Program-made: the position numbers and the translations under genes
The notes under the pieces: model-generated
Database searches by the model: none
What the model saw: the letters and a program-made list of their open reading frames with translations, nothing else
Told to the model about the DNA's origin: nothing
Part shown: positions 30,534 to 43,300 of the stretch, piece after piece
Layout of the letters: each line of letters starts with the position of its first letter
Numbering within the stretch: position 1 is the first letter of the stretch
Assembly (NCBI GenBank): GCA_026003475.1
Contig: BPHJ01000001.1
Span: 1 to 64,000 of the forward strand
DNA length: 64,000 nucleotides
Direction: 5' to 3'
Source of the DNA: Candidatus Kapaibacterium sp.
Lineage (GTDB): Bacteria; Bacteroidota; Ignavibacteria; Kapaibacteriales; NICIL-2

Positions 30534-33500
30534 ATGATACCAGTGGTGGTGTGGGCTTTGGTTGTCGCAAGTGCGATTGCTCTTGGTCAGTCGCACACAG
30601 TCATGGATATGGACAAGGAATATCCTTTTGTCCGCGAGCTTGAGTATTGGAAACAGCGAACGTATCCCATCGGGCATATCCCCGAAGGTGCGCTCGAGCG
30701 AGCCTTCGAGCAGGCAGAACGCCTCGCTCGGCGGAAAGGTGCCGCAACGGTTCTTGCCGCGCAACCGCAATGGAAGTTAATCGGTCCGGATAACATCGGT
30801 GGACGCACACGAACCGTTGTGCACCATCCGACGCGGTCGGGCGTGGTCTACGTCGGTGCCGCTGGGGGTGGTATCTGGCAGACGACCGATCACGGCGCAA
30901 CCTGGGAGCCGCTCTACGATACGGGCGTGTCGCTCAGTATGGGTGCTCTTGCCATTGATCCGAACAATCCCGACGTTCTCTATGCCGGCACAGGGGAGAT
31001 GACGCCTGCCTCGAACATGCAAGATGCGTGGGGGACAGGCATGTACAAGTCAACCGATGGAGGGCAAACGTGGCGCCGCATTGGGCTATCAACCGTGGGC
31101 GCTTTTTCGAAAGTGTACGTCCATCCGCTCAACTCGAATGTAATCTTTGCTGGTGGGGTGCGATCAGCGCCAGGGCTCTACAAATCCACCGATGCCGGCT
31201 CAAGCTGGCAGCGGATGAACCGCATGGCGATTAGTGACATTACCATTGATCCTGGCGATCAGAACGTGCTCTGGATCGGCGTATGGGGAAATGGCGTCTG
31301 GCGCTCAACCGATGGAGGCGCTACCTTCGAACGAACGTCCACTGGTATGCCACCTGCTGATCAAATCGGGCGCGTGTCGGTGCAGTGTGCGCCCTCGAAT
31401 ACTGCAGTGCTGTATGCACTCATCGAAGGACCCGATCCCACCGGCCAAAGCACTGCCAACAACATTGGCGCGATTTACAAAAGCACCGATGGCGGTAATT
31501 CTTGGCAGAAGGTGTACCAGGGCACCTCGAATTTCTTCAACGGGCAGGGTTCGTACGATAACTTCGTCATGGTTCATCCGACCAATCCGAACATCGCGTT
31601 CGCTGGAGGCATTGACCTGTGGCGAACAACTGATGGGGGCAATTCGTGGGTCAACGTTAGCGACAGCTATGGCAGTGGTGGCGTTCACCCCGACCAGCAT
31701 GCCGGTGTTTTCAATCCACTTGATCCAAACGAAATCTACCTTGCCAATGATGGCGGCATGTATCGGACAACCAGCGGTGGTGGCTATGGCCAATGGCAAG
31801 CTATCAACAACGGGTATGCCGTCACCCAGTTCTATGCAATGGACATTGACCGCAGCGCAGAAAGCAAAACGTACGGCGGTACTCAGGACAATGGCACGCT
31901 CGGGAGCGTACAGCAGCGCACCTCCTGGCAATCGATTTGGGGTGGTGATGGGTTCTACACCGTGGTCAATCTGCTGAATCCATCGGTCATCTACGGCGAG
32001 ACCTACTACGGGAATCTGTGGTGGCGAAACGTGGTTACGGGGCAAGCAGGATCGTTTACTACTGGCATTGATCCCAATGATCAGGGTGCGTGGTCGTCGC
32101 CGTTGGTGCTCGATCGCAGCACGGGCACGCTCTACCATGGCCGGAGCAAGCTCTACCGCAACTACCTCAATGGGTCGCGATGGGAGTTAGGATCACCGGA
32201 TGCGTTCGATCCCTCGGCGAAAATCAGTGCCATCGGTCCGTCGCCTGTGGATGAATTGCTCGTGTACGTAGGGCTGGAAAATGGGCGTGTGTACCGAACC
32301 GATAACGGCGGAAGCGATTGGACGGATGTGTCGCTCAATGGTCTGCCGCTCCGGTTTGTCCGCGACATCATCTGTTCGCCCAGCAATGCTACCATCGCGT
32401 GGATTTGCTATTCCGGGTATGGAACCGGACATATTTTCAAAACCACCGATCGTGGCGCAAGCTGGCAGGATATTAGCACCACCCTACCTGATGTGCCCGT
32501 CAATGCCATTGACGTCCACCCCTACAACGAGGACGTCCTTGTTGCTGGCACCGATGCAGGAGTGTTCATTACGTTCAATGGTGGACAGTCCTGGACGCCG
32601 CTGGGGCGTGGCTTACCCCGGGCACCAGTGTTGGATTTGCAGATCTTCCCCGAGCGGAACACCGTGCGGATAGCAACGCATGGGCGCTCGATGTGGGAAT
32701 GTTCCATTCCTGCTGAGAGTATCACCGAACCAGAGATTACGTCACCGTTGGGCGGGGAAGTTGTCGTTGCAACCAGTGCGATGGTGTTTTCCTGGCATGG
32801 ATTCCAAGAGCCGGTCACGGTCGAAATCACGTACACCGATGGGGCATACTGGACAACGCTGGCAACCAATGCTGTCGGTGGATCGCTCCGCTGGATTGTC
32901 GAGAATCGTCCTTCGGAACGTGTGCGGATTCGTGTCACCGAAGTGGGGAATCCGCTGGTCTCGGTTGTGTCCAATCCGTTTACCATTCTCGAATTCCAAC
33001 GCGGCTCGGTGCAGAAGACGTTTTCCATTGCGCACGTTGCCTATGGACTTGCCTATGATGGGAACGGTGGGCTGTGGACAACCAGCTTCTACACGCCGTA
33101 CCTGTACAAACTGAATGCGAGCACGCTGCAAGTTGAAAAGGCGATCAAACTTCCTGCCGGGGATACGGTCAACTGCACCGACTTGACCATTGATCGTCAG
33201 CGGGGTATTCTTTACGTGCACCGCTTGCTGGGAACAGCAAACAATGCTGCTGCGCGTATCCTGGTGCTCGATACAAACGGTGCTCTCCTGCGACGGGGAA
33301 CCAGCCCTGCAAGTTCCTATGGCATCGGCATTGAGCTGGTCAATGGAAAGTTAGTGCTCAACGAACGGGATGGCGCGCAACGTATTCTCATCTGCGATCC
33401 GGAGACGTTCCAGGTGGAGCAAACGCTGAACAATCCCTTCCGCGAGTTTTATGGTCCCCGCTGCATTGCCTACGATGGGAGCCAATACCTCTACCAAGTG

Positions 33501-34031
33501 GGTACACAGTTTAGCTCCAGTGGTGGACTGCAGGCAGCCTATCTGCTCCGCATGCGACCGGAGGATTTGAGCCGAGAAACAGACCGCATGGAAATCATCA
33601 ATGCCAGTGGCGGAACGATCAACGCACGAGGGGTCGAAATGGATCCACGCGACGGGAATTACTGGATTACCGATCTTGCAGGCAATATCTACAAAATCGC
33701 AAACTTCGATACACCATCGAATCCGCTCAGTGGTGTCGGGTCGGGGACTAAGCAGCGGGGGAACGTGCTGCTGGTGATGCCGAATCCAGCGCGGGAGCGA
33801 GCAGCAATCCGCATCTTCAGCGATGAACGCACTCTGCAAGGTGGTGGCAATGCAACGATTGATGTGCTCGATGCGCTCGGACGAACCGCTCTCTCTGTAA
33901 CCGAATCCATCCGCGAGCGGGATCAAACCGTGGTGATCCCGTGTGGGCAGCTTTCGCCAGGAGTGTACACAATCGTTCTCCGCTTGGGTGGCAGCGTAAC
34001 TGGGACCGATCGGCTTGTTGTTGTACGGTAG
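30534..34031 (+). CDS. Large secreted BNR/sortilin-like beta-propeller protein with T9SS-type C-terminal domain
   Basis: This 1165-residue protein has a signal peptide (MIPVVVWALVVASAIALGQ) and a GGAG-like ribosome site about 11 bp before the ATG. Repeated Asp-box/BNR motifs (STDGGQTW, STDAGSSW, STDGGATF, STDGGNSW, TTDGGNSW, TDNGGSDW, TTDRGASW, TFNGGQSW) indicate a sortilin/VPS10-like propeller over about residues 60-720. A second, divergent beta-rich region follows. The last 85 residues (VMPNPARERAAIRIF, DALGRTAL, LSPGVYTIVLRL) match the type A sorting domain of type IX secretion. It is probably exported to the surface. Substrate unknown; such proteins include glycosidases and adhesins. The region 34032-34366 downstream has no gene that I can see. 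Confidence 0.85.
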   Translation: MIPVVVWALVVASAIALGQSHTVMDMDKEYPFVRELEYWKQRTYPIGHIPEGALERAFEQAERLARRKGAATVLAAQPQWKLIGPDNIGGRTRTVVHHPTRSGVVYVGAAGGGIWQTTDHGATWEPLYDTGVSLSMGALAIDPNNPDVLYAGTGEMTPASNMQDAWGTGMYKSTDGGQTWRRIGLSTVGAFSKVYVHPLNSNVIFAGGVRSAPGLYKSTDAGSSWQRMNRMAISDITIDPGDQNVLWIGVWGNGVWRSTDGGATFERTSTGMPPADQIGRVSVQCAPSNTAVLYALIEGPDPTGQSTANNIGAIYKSTDGGNSWQKVYQGTSNFFNGQGSYDNFVMVHPTNPNIAFAGGIDLWRTTDGGNSWVNVSDSYGSGGVHPDQHAGVFNPLDPNEIYLANDGGMYRTTSGGGYGQWQAINNGYAVTQFYAMDIDRSAESKTYGGTQDNGTLGSVQQRTSWQSIWGGDGFYTVVNLLNPSVIYGETYYGNLWWRNVVTGQAGSFTTGIDPNDQGAWSSPLVLDRSTGTLYHGRSKLYRNYLNGSRWELGSPDAFDPSAKISAIGPSPVDELLVYVGLENGRVYRTDNGGSDWTDVSLNGLPLRFVRDIICSPSNATIAWICYSGYGTGHIFKTTDRGASWQDISTTLPDVPVNAIDVHPYNEDVLVAGTDAGVFITFNGGQSWTPLGRGLPRAPVLDLQIFPERNTVRIATHGRSMWECSIPAESITEPEITSPLGGEVVVATSAMVFSWHGFQEPVTVEITYTDGAYWTTLATNAVGGSLRWIVENRPSERVRIRVTEVGNPLVSVVSNPFTILEFQRGSVQKTFSIAHVAYGLAYDGNGGLWTTSFYTPYLYKLNASTLQVEKAIKLPAGDTVNCTDLTIDRQRGILYVHRLLGTANNAAARILVLDTNGALLRRGTSPASSYGIGIELVNGKLVLNERDGAQRILICDPETFQVEQTLNNPFREFYGPRCIAYDGSQYLYQVGTQFSSSGGLQAAYLLRMRPEDLSRETDRMEIINASGGTINARGVEMDPRDGNYWITDLAGNIYKIANFDTPSNPLSGVGSGTKQRGNVLLVMPNPARERAAIRIFSDERTLQGGGNATIDVLDALGRTALSVTESIRERDQTVVIPCGQLSPGVYTIVLRLGGSVTGTDRLVVVR

Positions 34032-34366
34032 GAGCACTACGACTTTGCAACGGTAGGGCGAGACCGGCAGCAAGAAGGCTCATGCTGGCAGAAGGCGATG
34101 AGCGCTGCGGTGTGTTGATGCTTCCCAGGAATGGGTCAGTGGTGCTTGATACGCCAGAGGATGTAGTGTCCACGCCAGGCATGAGTCGCATAAGTGCCAG
34201 TAGATAGTGGTGTTGCTCAGATGTGGTGGGGAGGGATACGCGATTCTCCCGCAGTATGACTTGGCATAATGTGTGCTGTTCAAGTTACGGGTATCCGGGA
34301 CGATACTTCGAGTGTCGCATACGTACTCTTTTTGCGGCAAGTGTTGCAATACCACATGGATGGTGT

Positions 34367-37300
34367 ATGTCCTTGCTTCCAGCATTGGCGCCTCGACACA
34401 TAATCCTGGGCGTGCTTCTGCTTGCTTCGGGATTGCTGCAGGCGGCTCCCGATGAGAATGTCGGCATTGGTACTACTCGTCCCGATTCGTCTGCGGTTCT
34501 CGACGTCAGCATCGAAGCACTGTCGCGACCGCGCGGGATGCTGATCCCTCGCCTTACCCAGCAGCAGCGCGATGCCATTGTTTTTCCCGCACGGGGATTG
34601 ATGGTGTTCAATACGACCACGAACAGGGTCGAAATGAATGTCGGAGATAGGGCAGTGCCTGTATGGGCACAGTTTGTGACGTATGGCGATCCATCCGGTG
34701 GGGACTGGGCATTAGTTGGTAATGGAGGCACTGATCCGACTCGGCACTTCCTCGGCACAACCGATGCACAACCGCTCATTTTCAAAACCGACGCACGCGA
34801 ACGAATGCGTCTCACCGAGCGCGGATGGCTCGGTATCGGGACAGTATCGCCGCGTGGATGGCTCGCTGTTGGTCCAAACTCGGAGTTTTTCGTCGATAGC
34901 AGTGGCAACATCTTCGGGGTGCGATTGTACCTGCAAGGGCCATCGGCACAACTGATCCTCGATGGCAATGCTGGCTTACCGGGAGAAGTGCTCGTGAGCA
35001 GTGGCAGCGGTGCTCCCCAACGCTGGACCAAACAACTCGATACGCTTTCCATTGATCAACTACGCTCCAGTAGATTGGCCGCCCAGACGGTCGTTACTGA
35101 CACCCTGCGTGCGCAGTACATTGTCGGAGGAATCCCGTTTGATTCGGTCAAGAGCGGTGTGAACCAGAACCAGACGCTGACGGTTGGCAACGGCTCGACG
35201 GTGGAAGCAAGCGGCACGGGTATTGTGCGGGCCAACCGTGTAAACCTGACCGGCACGAATGCGCCACTGGAGACGAATGGGAATGCGGGCACCAGCGGTC
35301 AGCTTTTGAAGAGCAAGGGCGCTGGTCAGACGCCGGAGTGGACGTGGCGCTTGGATTCGGTCGATGTTGGGCGATTGACGGTTGATCACATCTGGAGCGA
35401 TACGCTGACGGCCGATTCGGTGCGTGCGCGGGTTGGACGGTTTGATTCGGTGGTGGTTGACTTTGTGCGTGGCGACACGGCCTACATCAGCAGCCTTCGG
35501 ATAGACTCGCTCTACAGCAGCGGTGGGGTGTTGCGTGCAGCGATTCCGTTTGATTCGGTCAAGAGCGGTGTGAACCAGAACCAGACGCTGACGGTCGGCA
35601 ACGGCTCGACGGTAGAAGCAAGCGGCACGGGTATTGTGCGTGCCAACCGCGTGAACCTGACCGGTGCCAATGCGCCACTGGAGACGAACGGCAGCGCGGG
35701 CACGAGCGGTCAGCTCTTGAAGAGCAAGGGCGCAGGTCAGACGCCGGAGTGGACGTGGCGCTTGGATTCGGTCGATGTTGGGCGTTTGACGGTTGATCAC
35801 ATCTGGAGCGACACGCTGACGGCCGATTCGGTGCGTGCACGGGTTGGACGGTTTGATTCGGTGATGGTTGGGAGCTTGCGAGCGGCGATTCCGTTTGATT
35901 CGGTCAAGAGTGGTGTGAACCAGAACCAGACGCTGACGGTCGGCAACGGTTCGACGGTGGAAGCAAGCGGTACGGGTATTGTGCGTGCCAACCGCGTGAA
36001 CCTGACGGGCACGAATGCGCCGCTGGAGACCAATGGGAATGCGGGCACCAGCGGCCAGCTTCTTGAAGAGCAAGGGCGCAGGTCAGACGCCGGAGTGGAC
36101 GTGGCGCTTGGATTCGGTCGATGTTGGGCGTTTGACGGTTGATCACATCTGGAGCGATACGCTGACGGCCGATTCGGTGCGTGCACGGGTTGGACGGTTT
36201 GATTCGGTGATGGTTGGGAGCTTGCGAGCGGCGATTCCGTTTGATTCGGTCAAGAGTGGTGTCAACCAGAACCAGACGCTGACGGTTGGCAACGGCTCGA
36301 CGGTGGAAGCAAGCGGCACGGGTATTGTGCGGGCCAACCGTGTAAACCTGACCGGTGCCAACGCGCCACTGGAGACGAACGGCAGCGCGGGCACGAGCGG
36401 TCAGCTCTTGAAGAGCAAGGGCGCAGGTCAGACGCCGGAGTGGACGTGGCGCTTGGATTCGGTCGATGTTGGGCGTTTGACGGTTGATCACGTTTGGAGC
36501 GACACGCTGACGGCCGATTCGGTGCGTGCACGGGTAGGGCGGTTCGATTCGGTGGTGGTTGACTTTGTGCGCGGCGACACGGCCTACATCAGTAGCCTTC
36601 GGATAGACTCGCTCTACAGCAGCGGTGGGGTGTTGCGTGCAGCGATTCCGTTTGATTCGGTCAAGAGCGGTGTGAACCAGAACCAGACGCTGACCGTCGG
36701 CAACGGTTCGACGGTGGAAGCAAGCGGTACGGGTATTGTGCGGGCCAACCGCGTGAACCTGACGGGCACGAATGCACCGCTGGAGACGAATGGGAATGCG
36801 GGCACCAGCGGTCAGCTTTTGAAGAGCAAGGGCGCTGGTCAGACGCCGGAGTGGACGTGGCGCTTGGATTCGGTCGATGTTGGGCGATTGACGGTTGATC
36901 ACATCTGGAGCGACACGCTGACGGCCGATTCGGTGCGTGCACGGGTTGGACGGTTTGATTCGGTGGTGGTTGACTTTGTGCGTGGCGACACGGCCTACAT
37001 CAGTAGCCTTCGGATAGACTCGCTCTACAGCAGCGGTGGGGTGTTGCGTGCAGCGATTCCGTTTGATTCGGTCAAGAGCGGTGTGAACCAGAACCAGACG
37101 CTGACGGTCGGCAACGGTTCGACGGTGGAAGCAAGCGGCACGGGTATTGTGCGAGCCAACCGTGTGAACCTGACCGGCACGAATGCGCCGCTGGAGACCA
37201 ATGGGAATGCGGGCACCAGCGGTCAGCTTTTGAAGAGCAAGGGCGCAGGTCAGACGCCGGAGTGGACGTGGCGCTTGGATTCGGTCGATGTTGGGCGATT

Positions 37301-40300
37301 GACGGTTGATCACATCTGGACCGACACGCTGACGGCCGATTCGGTGCGTGCACGGGTTGGGACGGTTCGATTCGGTGGTGGTTGGGAGCTTGCGTGCAGC
37401 GATTCCGTTTGATTCGGTCAAGAGCGGTGTGAACCAGAACCAGACGCTGACGGTCGGCAACGGTTCGACGGTGGAAGCAAGCGGCACGGGTATTGTGCGG
37501 GCAAACCGTGTAAACCTGACGGGTACGAATGCGCCGCTGGAGACCAATGGGAATGCGGGCACCAGCGGTCAGCTCTTGAAGAGCAAGGGCGCAGGTCAGA
37601 CGCCGGAGTGGACGTGGCGCTTGGATTCGGTCGATGTTGGGCGTTTGACGGTTGATCACGTCTGGACCGACACGCTGACGGCCGATTCGGTGCGTGCACG
37701 GGTTGGACGGTTTGATTCGGTGGTGGTTGACTTTGTGCGTGGCGACACGGCCTACATCAGTAGCCTTCGGATAGACTCGCTCTACAGCAGCGGTGGGGTG
37801 TTGCGTGCAGCGATTCCGTTTGATTCAGTCAAGAGCGGTGTGAACCAGAACCAGACGCTGACGGTCGGCAACGGTTCGACGGTAGAAGCAAGCGGCACGG
37901 GTATTGTGCGGGCAAACCGCGTGAACCTGACCGGTACGAATGCGCCGCTGGAGACCAATGGGAATGCGGGCACCAGCGGTCAGCTCTTGAAGAGCAAGGG
38001 CGCAGGTCAGACGCCGGAGTGGACGTGGCGCTTGGATTCGGTCGATGTTGGGCGTTTGACGGTTGATCACATCTGGAGCGACACGCTGACGGCCGATTCG
38101 GTGCGTGCGCGGGTTGGACGGTTCGATTCGGTGGTGGTTGACTTTGTGCGTGGCGACACGGCCTACATCAGTAGCCTTCGGATAGACACGCTCTACAGCA
38201 GCGGTGGGGTGTTGCGTGCAGCGATTCCGTTTGATTCGGTCAAGAGCGGTGTGAACCAGAACCAGACGCTGACCGTCGGCAACGGTTCGACGGTGGAAGC
38301 AAGCGGCACGGGTATTGTGCGGGCCAACCGTGTGAACCTGACGGGCACGAATGCGCCGCTGGAGACCAATGGGAATGCGGGCACGAGCGGTCAGCTCTTG
38401 AAGAGCAAGGGCGCTGGTCAGACGCCGGAGTGGACGTGGCGCTTGGATTCGGTCGATGTTGGGCGATTGACGGTTGATCACGTTTGGACCGACACGCTGA
38501 CGGCCGATTCGGTGCGTGCACGGGTAGGGCGGTTTGATTCGGTGATGGTTGGGAGCTTGCGTGCAGCGATCCCGTTTGATTCGGTCAAGAGCGGTGTGAA
38601 CCAGAACCAGACGCTGACGGTCGGTAACGGCTCGACGGTGGAAGCAAGCGGCACGGGTATTGTGCGAGCCAACCGTGTGAACTTGACCGGCACGAATGCG
38701 CCACTGGAGACCAATGGGAATGCGGGCACGAGCGGTCAGCTCTTGAAGAGCAAGGGCGCTGGTCAGACGCCGGAGTGGACGTGGCGCTTGGATTCGGTCG
38801 ATGTTGGGCGATTGACGGTTGATCACGTTTGGAGCGACACGCTGACGGCCGATTCGGTGCGTGCACGGGTTGGACGTTTTGATTCGGTGGTGGTGGACTT
38901 TGTGCGTGGGGATACGGCGTACATTTCGAGCCTGCGCGTGGATTCGATTTTCAGCACCGGGGTGTTGCGAGCGGCGGTGCCATTTGATTCAGTCAAGAGC
39001 GGTGTGAACCAGAACCAGACGCTGACGGTCGGCAACGGCTCGACGGTAGAAGCAAGCGGCACGGGTATTGTGCGAGCCAACCGTGTAAACCTGACGGGCA
39101 CGAATGCGCCACTGGAGACCAATGGGAATGCGGGCACCAGCGGTCAGCTCTTGAAGAGCAAGGGCGCAGGTCAGACGCCGGAGTGGACGTGGCGCTTGGA
39201 TTCGGTCGATGTTGGGCGTTTGACGGTTGATCACATCTGGACCGACACGCTGACGGCCGATTCGGTGCGTGCACGGGTTGGACGTTTTGATTCGGTGGTG
39301 GTGGACTTTGTGCGTGGGGATACGGCGTACATTTCGAGCCTGCGCGTGGATTCGATTTTCAGCACCGGGGTGTTGCGAGCGGCGGTGCCGTTTGATTCGG
39401 TCAAGAGCGGTGTGAACCAGAACCAGACGCTGACGGTCGGCAACGGTTCGACGGTGGAAGCAAGCGGCACGGGTATTGTGCGGGCAAACCGTGTGAACCT
39501 GACCGGTGCCAACGCGCCACTGGAGACGAACGGCAGCGCGGGCACGAGCGGTCAGCTCTTGAAGAGCAAGGGCGCAGGTCAGACGCCGGAGTGGACGTGG
39601 CGCTTGGATTCGGTCGATGTTGGGCGTTTGACGGTTGATCACATCTGGAGCGACACGCTGACGGCCGATTCGGTGCGTGCACGGGTTGGACGTTTTGATT
39701 CGGTGGTGGTGGACTTTGTGCGTGGGGATACGGCGTACATTTCGAGCCTGCGCGTGGATTCGATTTTCAGCACCGGGGTGTTGCGAGCGGCGGTGCCGTT
39801 TGATTCGGTCAAGAGCGGTGTGAACCAGAACCAGACGCTGACGGTCGGCAACGGTTCGACGGTGGAAGCAAGCGGCACAGGTATTGTGCGGGCAAACCGT
39901 GTGAACCTGACCGGTGCCAACGCGCCACTGGAGACGAACGGCAGCGCGGGCACGAGCGGTCAGCTCTTGAAGAGCAAGGGCGCAGGTCAGACGCCGGAGT
40001 GGACGTGGCGCTTGGATTCGGTCGATGTTGGGCGTTTGACGGTTGATCACATCTGGAGCGACACGCTGACGGCCGATTCGGTGCGTGCACGGGTTGGACG
40101 TTTTGATTCGGTGGTGGTGGACTTTGTGCGTGGGGATACGGCGTACATTTCGAGCCTGCGCGTGGATTCGATTTTCAGCACCGGGGTGTTGCGAGCGGCG
40201 GTGCCGTTTGATTCAGTCAAGAGCGGTGTCAACCAGAACCAGACGCTGACCGTCGGCAATGGCTCGACGGTGGAAGCAAGCGGCACGGGTATTGTGCGGG

Positions 40301-43300
40301 CAAACCGCGTGAACCTGACCGGCACGAATGCGCCGCTGGAGACCAATGGGAATGCGGGCACGAGCGGTCAGCTTTTGAAGAGCAAGGGGGCAGGTCAGAC
40401 GCCGGAGTGGACGTGGCGCTTGGATTCGGTCGATGTTGGGCGTTTGACGGTTGATCACATCTGGACCGATACGCTGACGGCCGATTCGGTGCGTGCGCGG
40501 GTAGGGCGGTTTGATTCGGTGGTGATTGGGAGCTTGCGTGCAGCGATTCCGTTTGATTCGGTCAAGAGCGGTGTCAACCAGAACCAGACGCTGACGGTTG
40601 GCAACGGCTCGACGGTGGAAGCAAGCGGCACGGGTATTGTGCGGGCCAACCGTGTGAACCTGACGGGCACGAATGCGCCGCTGGAGACCAATGGGAATGC
40701 GGGCACGAGCGGCCAGCTTTTGAAGAGCAAGGGAGCTGGTCAGACGCCGGAGTGGACGTGGCGGTTGGATTCGCTCGATGTTGGGCGTTTGACGGTTGAT
40801 CACATCTGGACCGACACGCTGACGGCCGATTCGGTGCGTGCACGTGTTGGACGGTTTGATTCGGTGGTGGTTGACTTTCTGCGTGGCGACACGGCGTACA
40901 TTTCGAGCCTGCGGGTGGATTCGATTTTCAGCACGGGAGTGCTTCGAGCGGCGGTGCCGTTTGATTCGGTCAAGAGCGGTGTCAACCAGAACCAGACGCT
41001 GACGGTTGGCAACGGCTCGACGGTGGAAGCAAGCGGCACGGGTATTGTGCGGGCAAACCGTGTGAACCTGACGGGCACGAATGCGCCGCTGGAGACCAAT
41101 GGGAATGCGGGCACCAGCGGGCAGTTGCTCAAGAGCCGTGGCGCTGGTCAGACGCCGGAGTGGACGTGGCGGTTGGATTCGCTCGATGTTGGGCGTTTGA
41201 CGGTTGATCACATCTGGACCGACACGCTGACGGCCGATTCGGTGCGTGCACGTGTTGGACGGTTTGATTCGGTGGTGGTTGACTTTGTGCGTGGCGATAC
41301 GGCCTACATTTCGAGCCTGCGGGTGGATTCGATTTTCAGCACGGGAGTGCTTCGAGCGGCGGTGCCGTTTGATTCGGTCAAGAGCGGTGTGAACCAGAAC
41401 CAGACGCTGACCGTCGGCAACGGCTCGACGGTGGAAGCAAGCGGTACGGGTATTGTGCGGGCCAACCGTGTGAACCTGACCGGCACAAACGCACCGCTGG
41501 AGACCAATGGGAATGCGGGCACCAGCGGTCAGCTTTTGAAGAGCAAGGGAGCTGGTCAGACGCCGGAGTGGACGTGGCGCTTGGATTCGCTCGATGTTGG
41601 GCGTTTAACGGTTGATCACATCTGGACCGACACGCTGACGGCCGATTCGGTGCGTGCGCGGGTTGGACGGTTTGATTCGCTGGTGGTTGACTTTCTGCGT
41701 GGCGACACGGCGTACATTTCGAGCCTGCGGGTGGATTCGATTTTCAGCACGGGAGTGCTTCGAGCGGCGGTGCCGTTTGATTCGGTCAAGAGCGGTGTGA
41801 ACCAGAACCAGACGCTGACGGTTGGCAACGGCTCGACGGTGGAAGCAAGCGGCACGGGTATTGTGCGGGCCAACCGTGTGAACCTGACGGGCACGAATGC
41901 GCCGCTGGAGACCAATGGGAATGCGGGCACCAGCGGTCAGCTTTTGAAGAGCAAGGGAGCTGGTCAGACGCCGGAGTGGACGTGGAGCTTGGATTCACTC
42001 GACGTTCGGCGATTGACGACGGGTCATGTGTGGTCAGATACAGTCACAGCCGATAGCGTGCGTGGTCGTGTTGGACGGTTTGATTCGGTGGTGGTTGACT
42101 TTGTGCGTGGCGATACGGCGTACATTTCGAGCCTGCGGGTGGATTCGATTTTCAGCACCGGGGTGTTGCGAGCGGCGGTACCGTTTGATTCGGTCAAGAG
42201 TGGTGTCAACCAGAACCAGACGCTGACCGTCGGCGATGGCTCGACGGTAGAAGCAAGCGGTACGGGTATTGTGCGAGCCAACCGCGTGAACCTGACCGGC
42301 TCGAATGCACCGCTGGAGACGAATGGGAATGCGGGCACCAGCGGTCAGCTCTTGAAGAGCAAGGGAGCAGGTCAGACGCCGGAGTGGACGTGGCGCTTGG
42401 ATTCGGTCGATGTTGGGCGTTTGACGGTTGATCACATCTGGACCGACACGCTGACGGCCGATTCGGTGCGTTCGCGGGTTGGACGGTTTGATTCGGTGGT
42501 GGTTGGGAGCTTGCGTGCAGCGATTCCGTTTGATTCAGTCAAGAGCGGTGTGAACCAGAACCAGACGCTGACGGTCGGCGATGGCTCGACGGTAGAAGCA
42601 AGCGGCACGGGTATTGTGCGGGCCAACCGTGTGAACCTGACGGGCACAAACGCACCGCTGGAGACGAATGGGAATGCGGGCACCAGCGGCCAGCTCTTGA
42701 AGAGCAAGGGCGCTGGTCAGACGCCGGAGTGGACGTGGCGCTTGGATTCGCTCGATGTTGGGCGTTTGACGGTTGATCACGTTTGGAGCGACACGCTGAC
42801 GGCCGATTCGGTGCGTGCGCGGGTAGGGCGGTTCGATTCGGTGATGGTTGGGAGCTTGCGTGCAGCGATTCCGTTTGATTCAGTCAAGAGCGGTGTGAAC
42901 CAGAACCAGACGCTGACCGTCGGCAACGGCTCGACGGTGGAAGCAAGCGGCACGGGTATTGTGCGGGCCAACCGTGTGAACCTGACCGGCACGAATGCGC
43001 CGCTGGAGACCAATGGGAATGCGGGCACCAGCGGTCAGCTCTTGAAGAGCAAGGGCGCAGGTCAGACGCCGGAGTGGACGTGGCGCTTGGATTCGCTCGA
43101 TGTTGGGCGTTTGACGGTTGATCACGTTTGGAGCGACACGCTGACGGCCGATTCGGTGCGTGCGCGGGTTGGGCGGTTCGATTCGGTGATGGTTGGGAGC
43201 TTGCGTGCAGCGATTCCGTTTGATTCGGTCAAGAGCGGTGTGAACCAGAACCAGACGCTGACCGTCGGCAACGGCTCGACGGTGGAAGCAAGCGGCACGG

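Noticed and set aside
36015-37412. A separate 465-residue plus-strand gene
   Set aside because: It is the middle frame of the giant protein between two single-base insertions and has no own start region.
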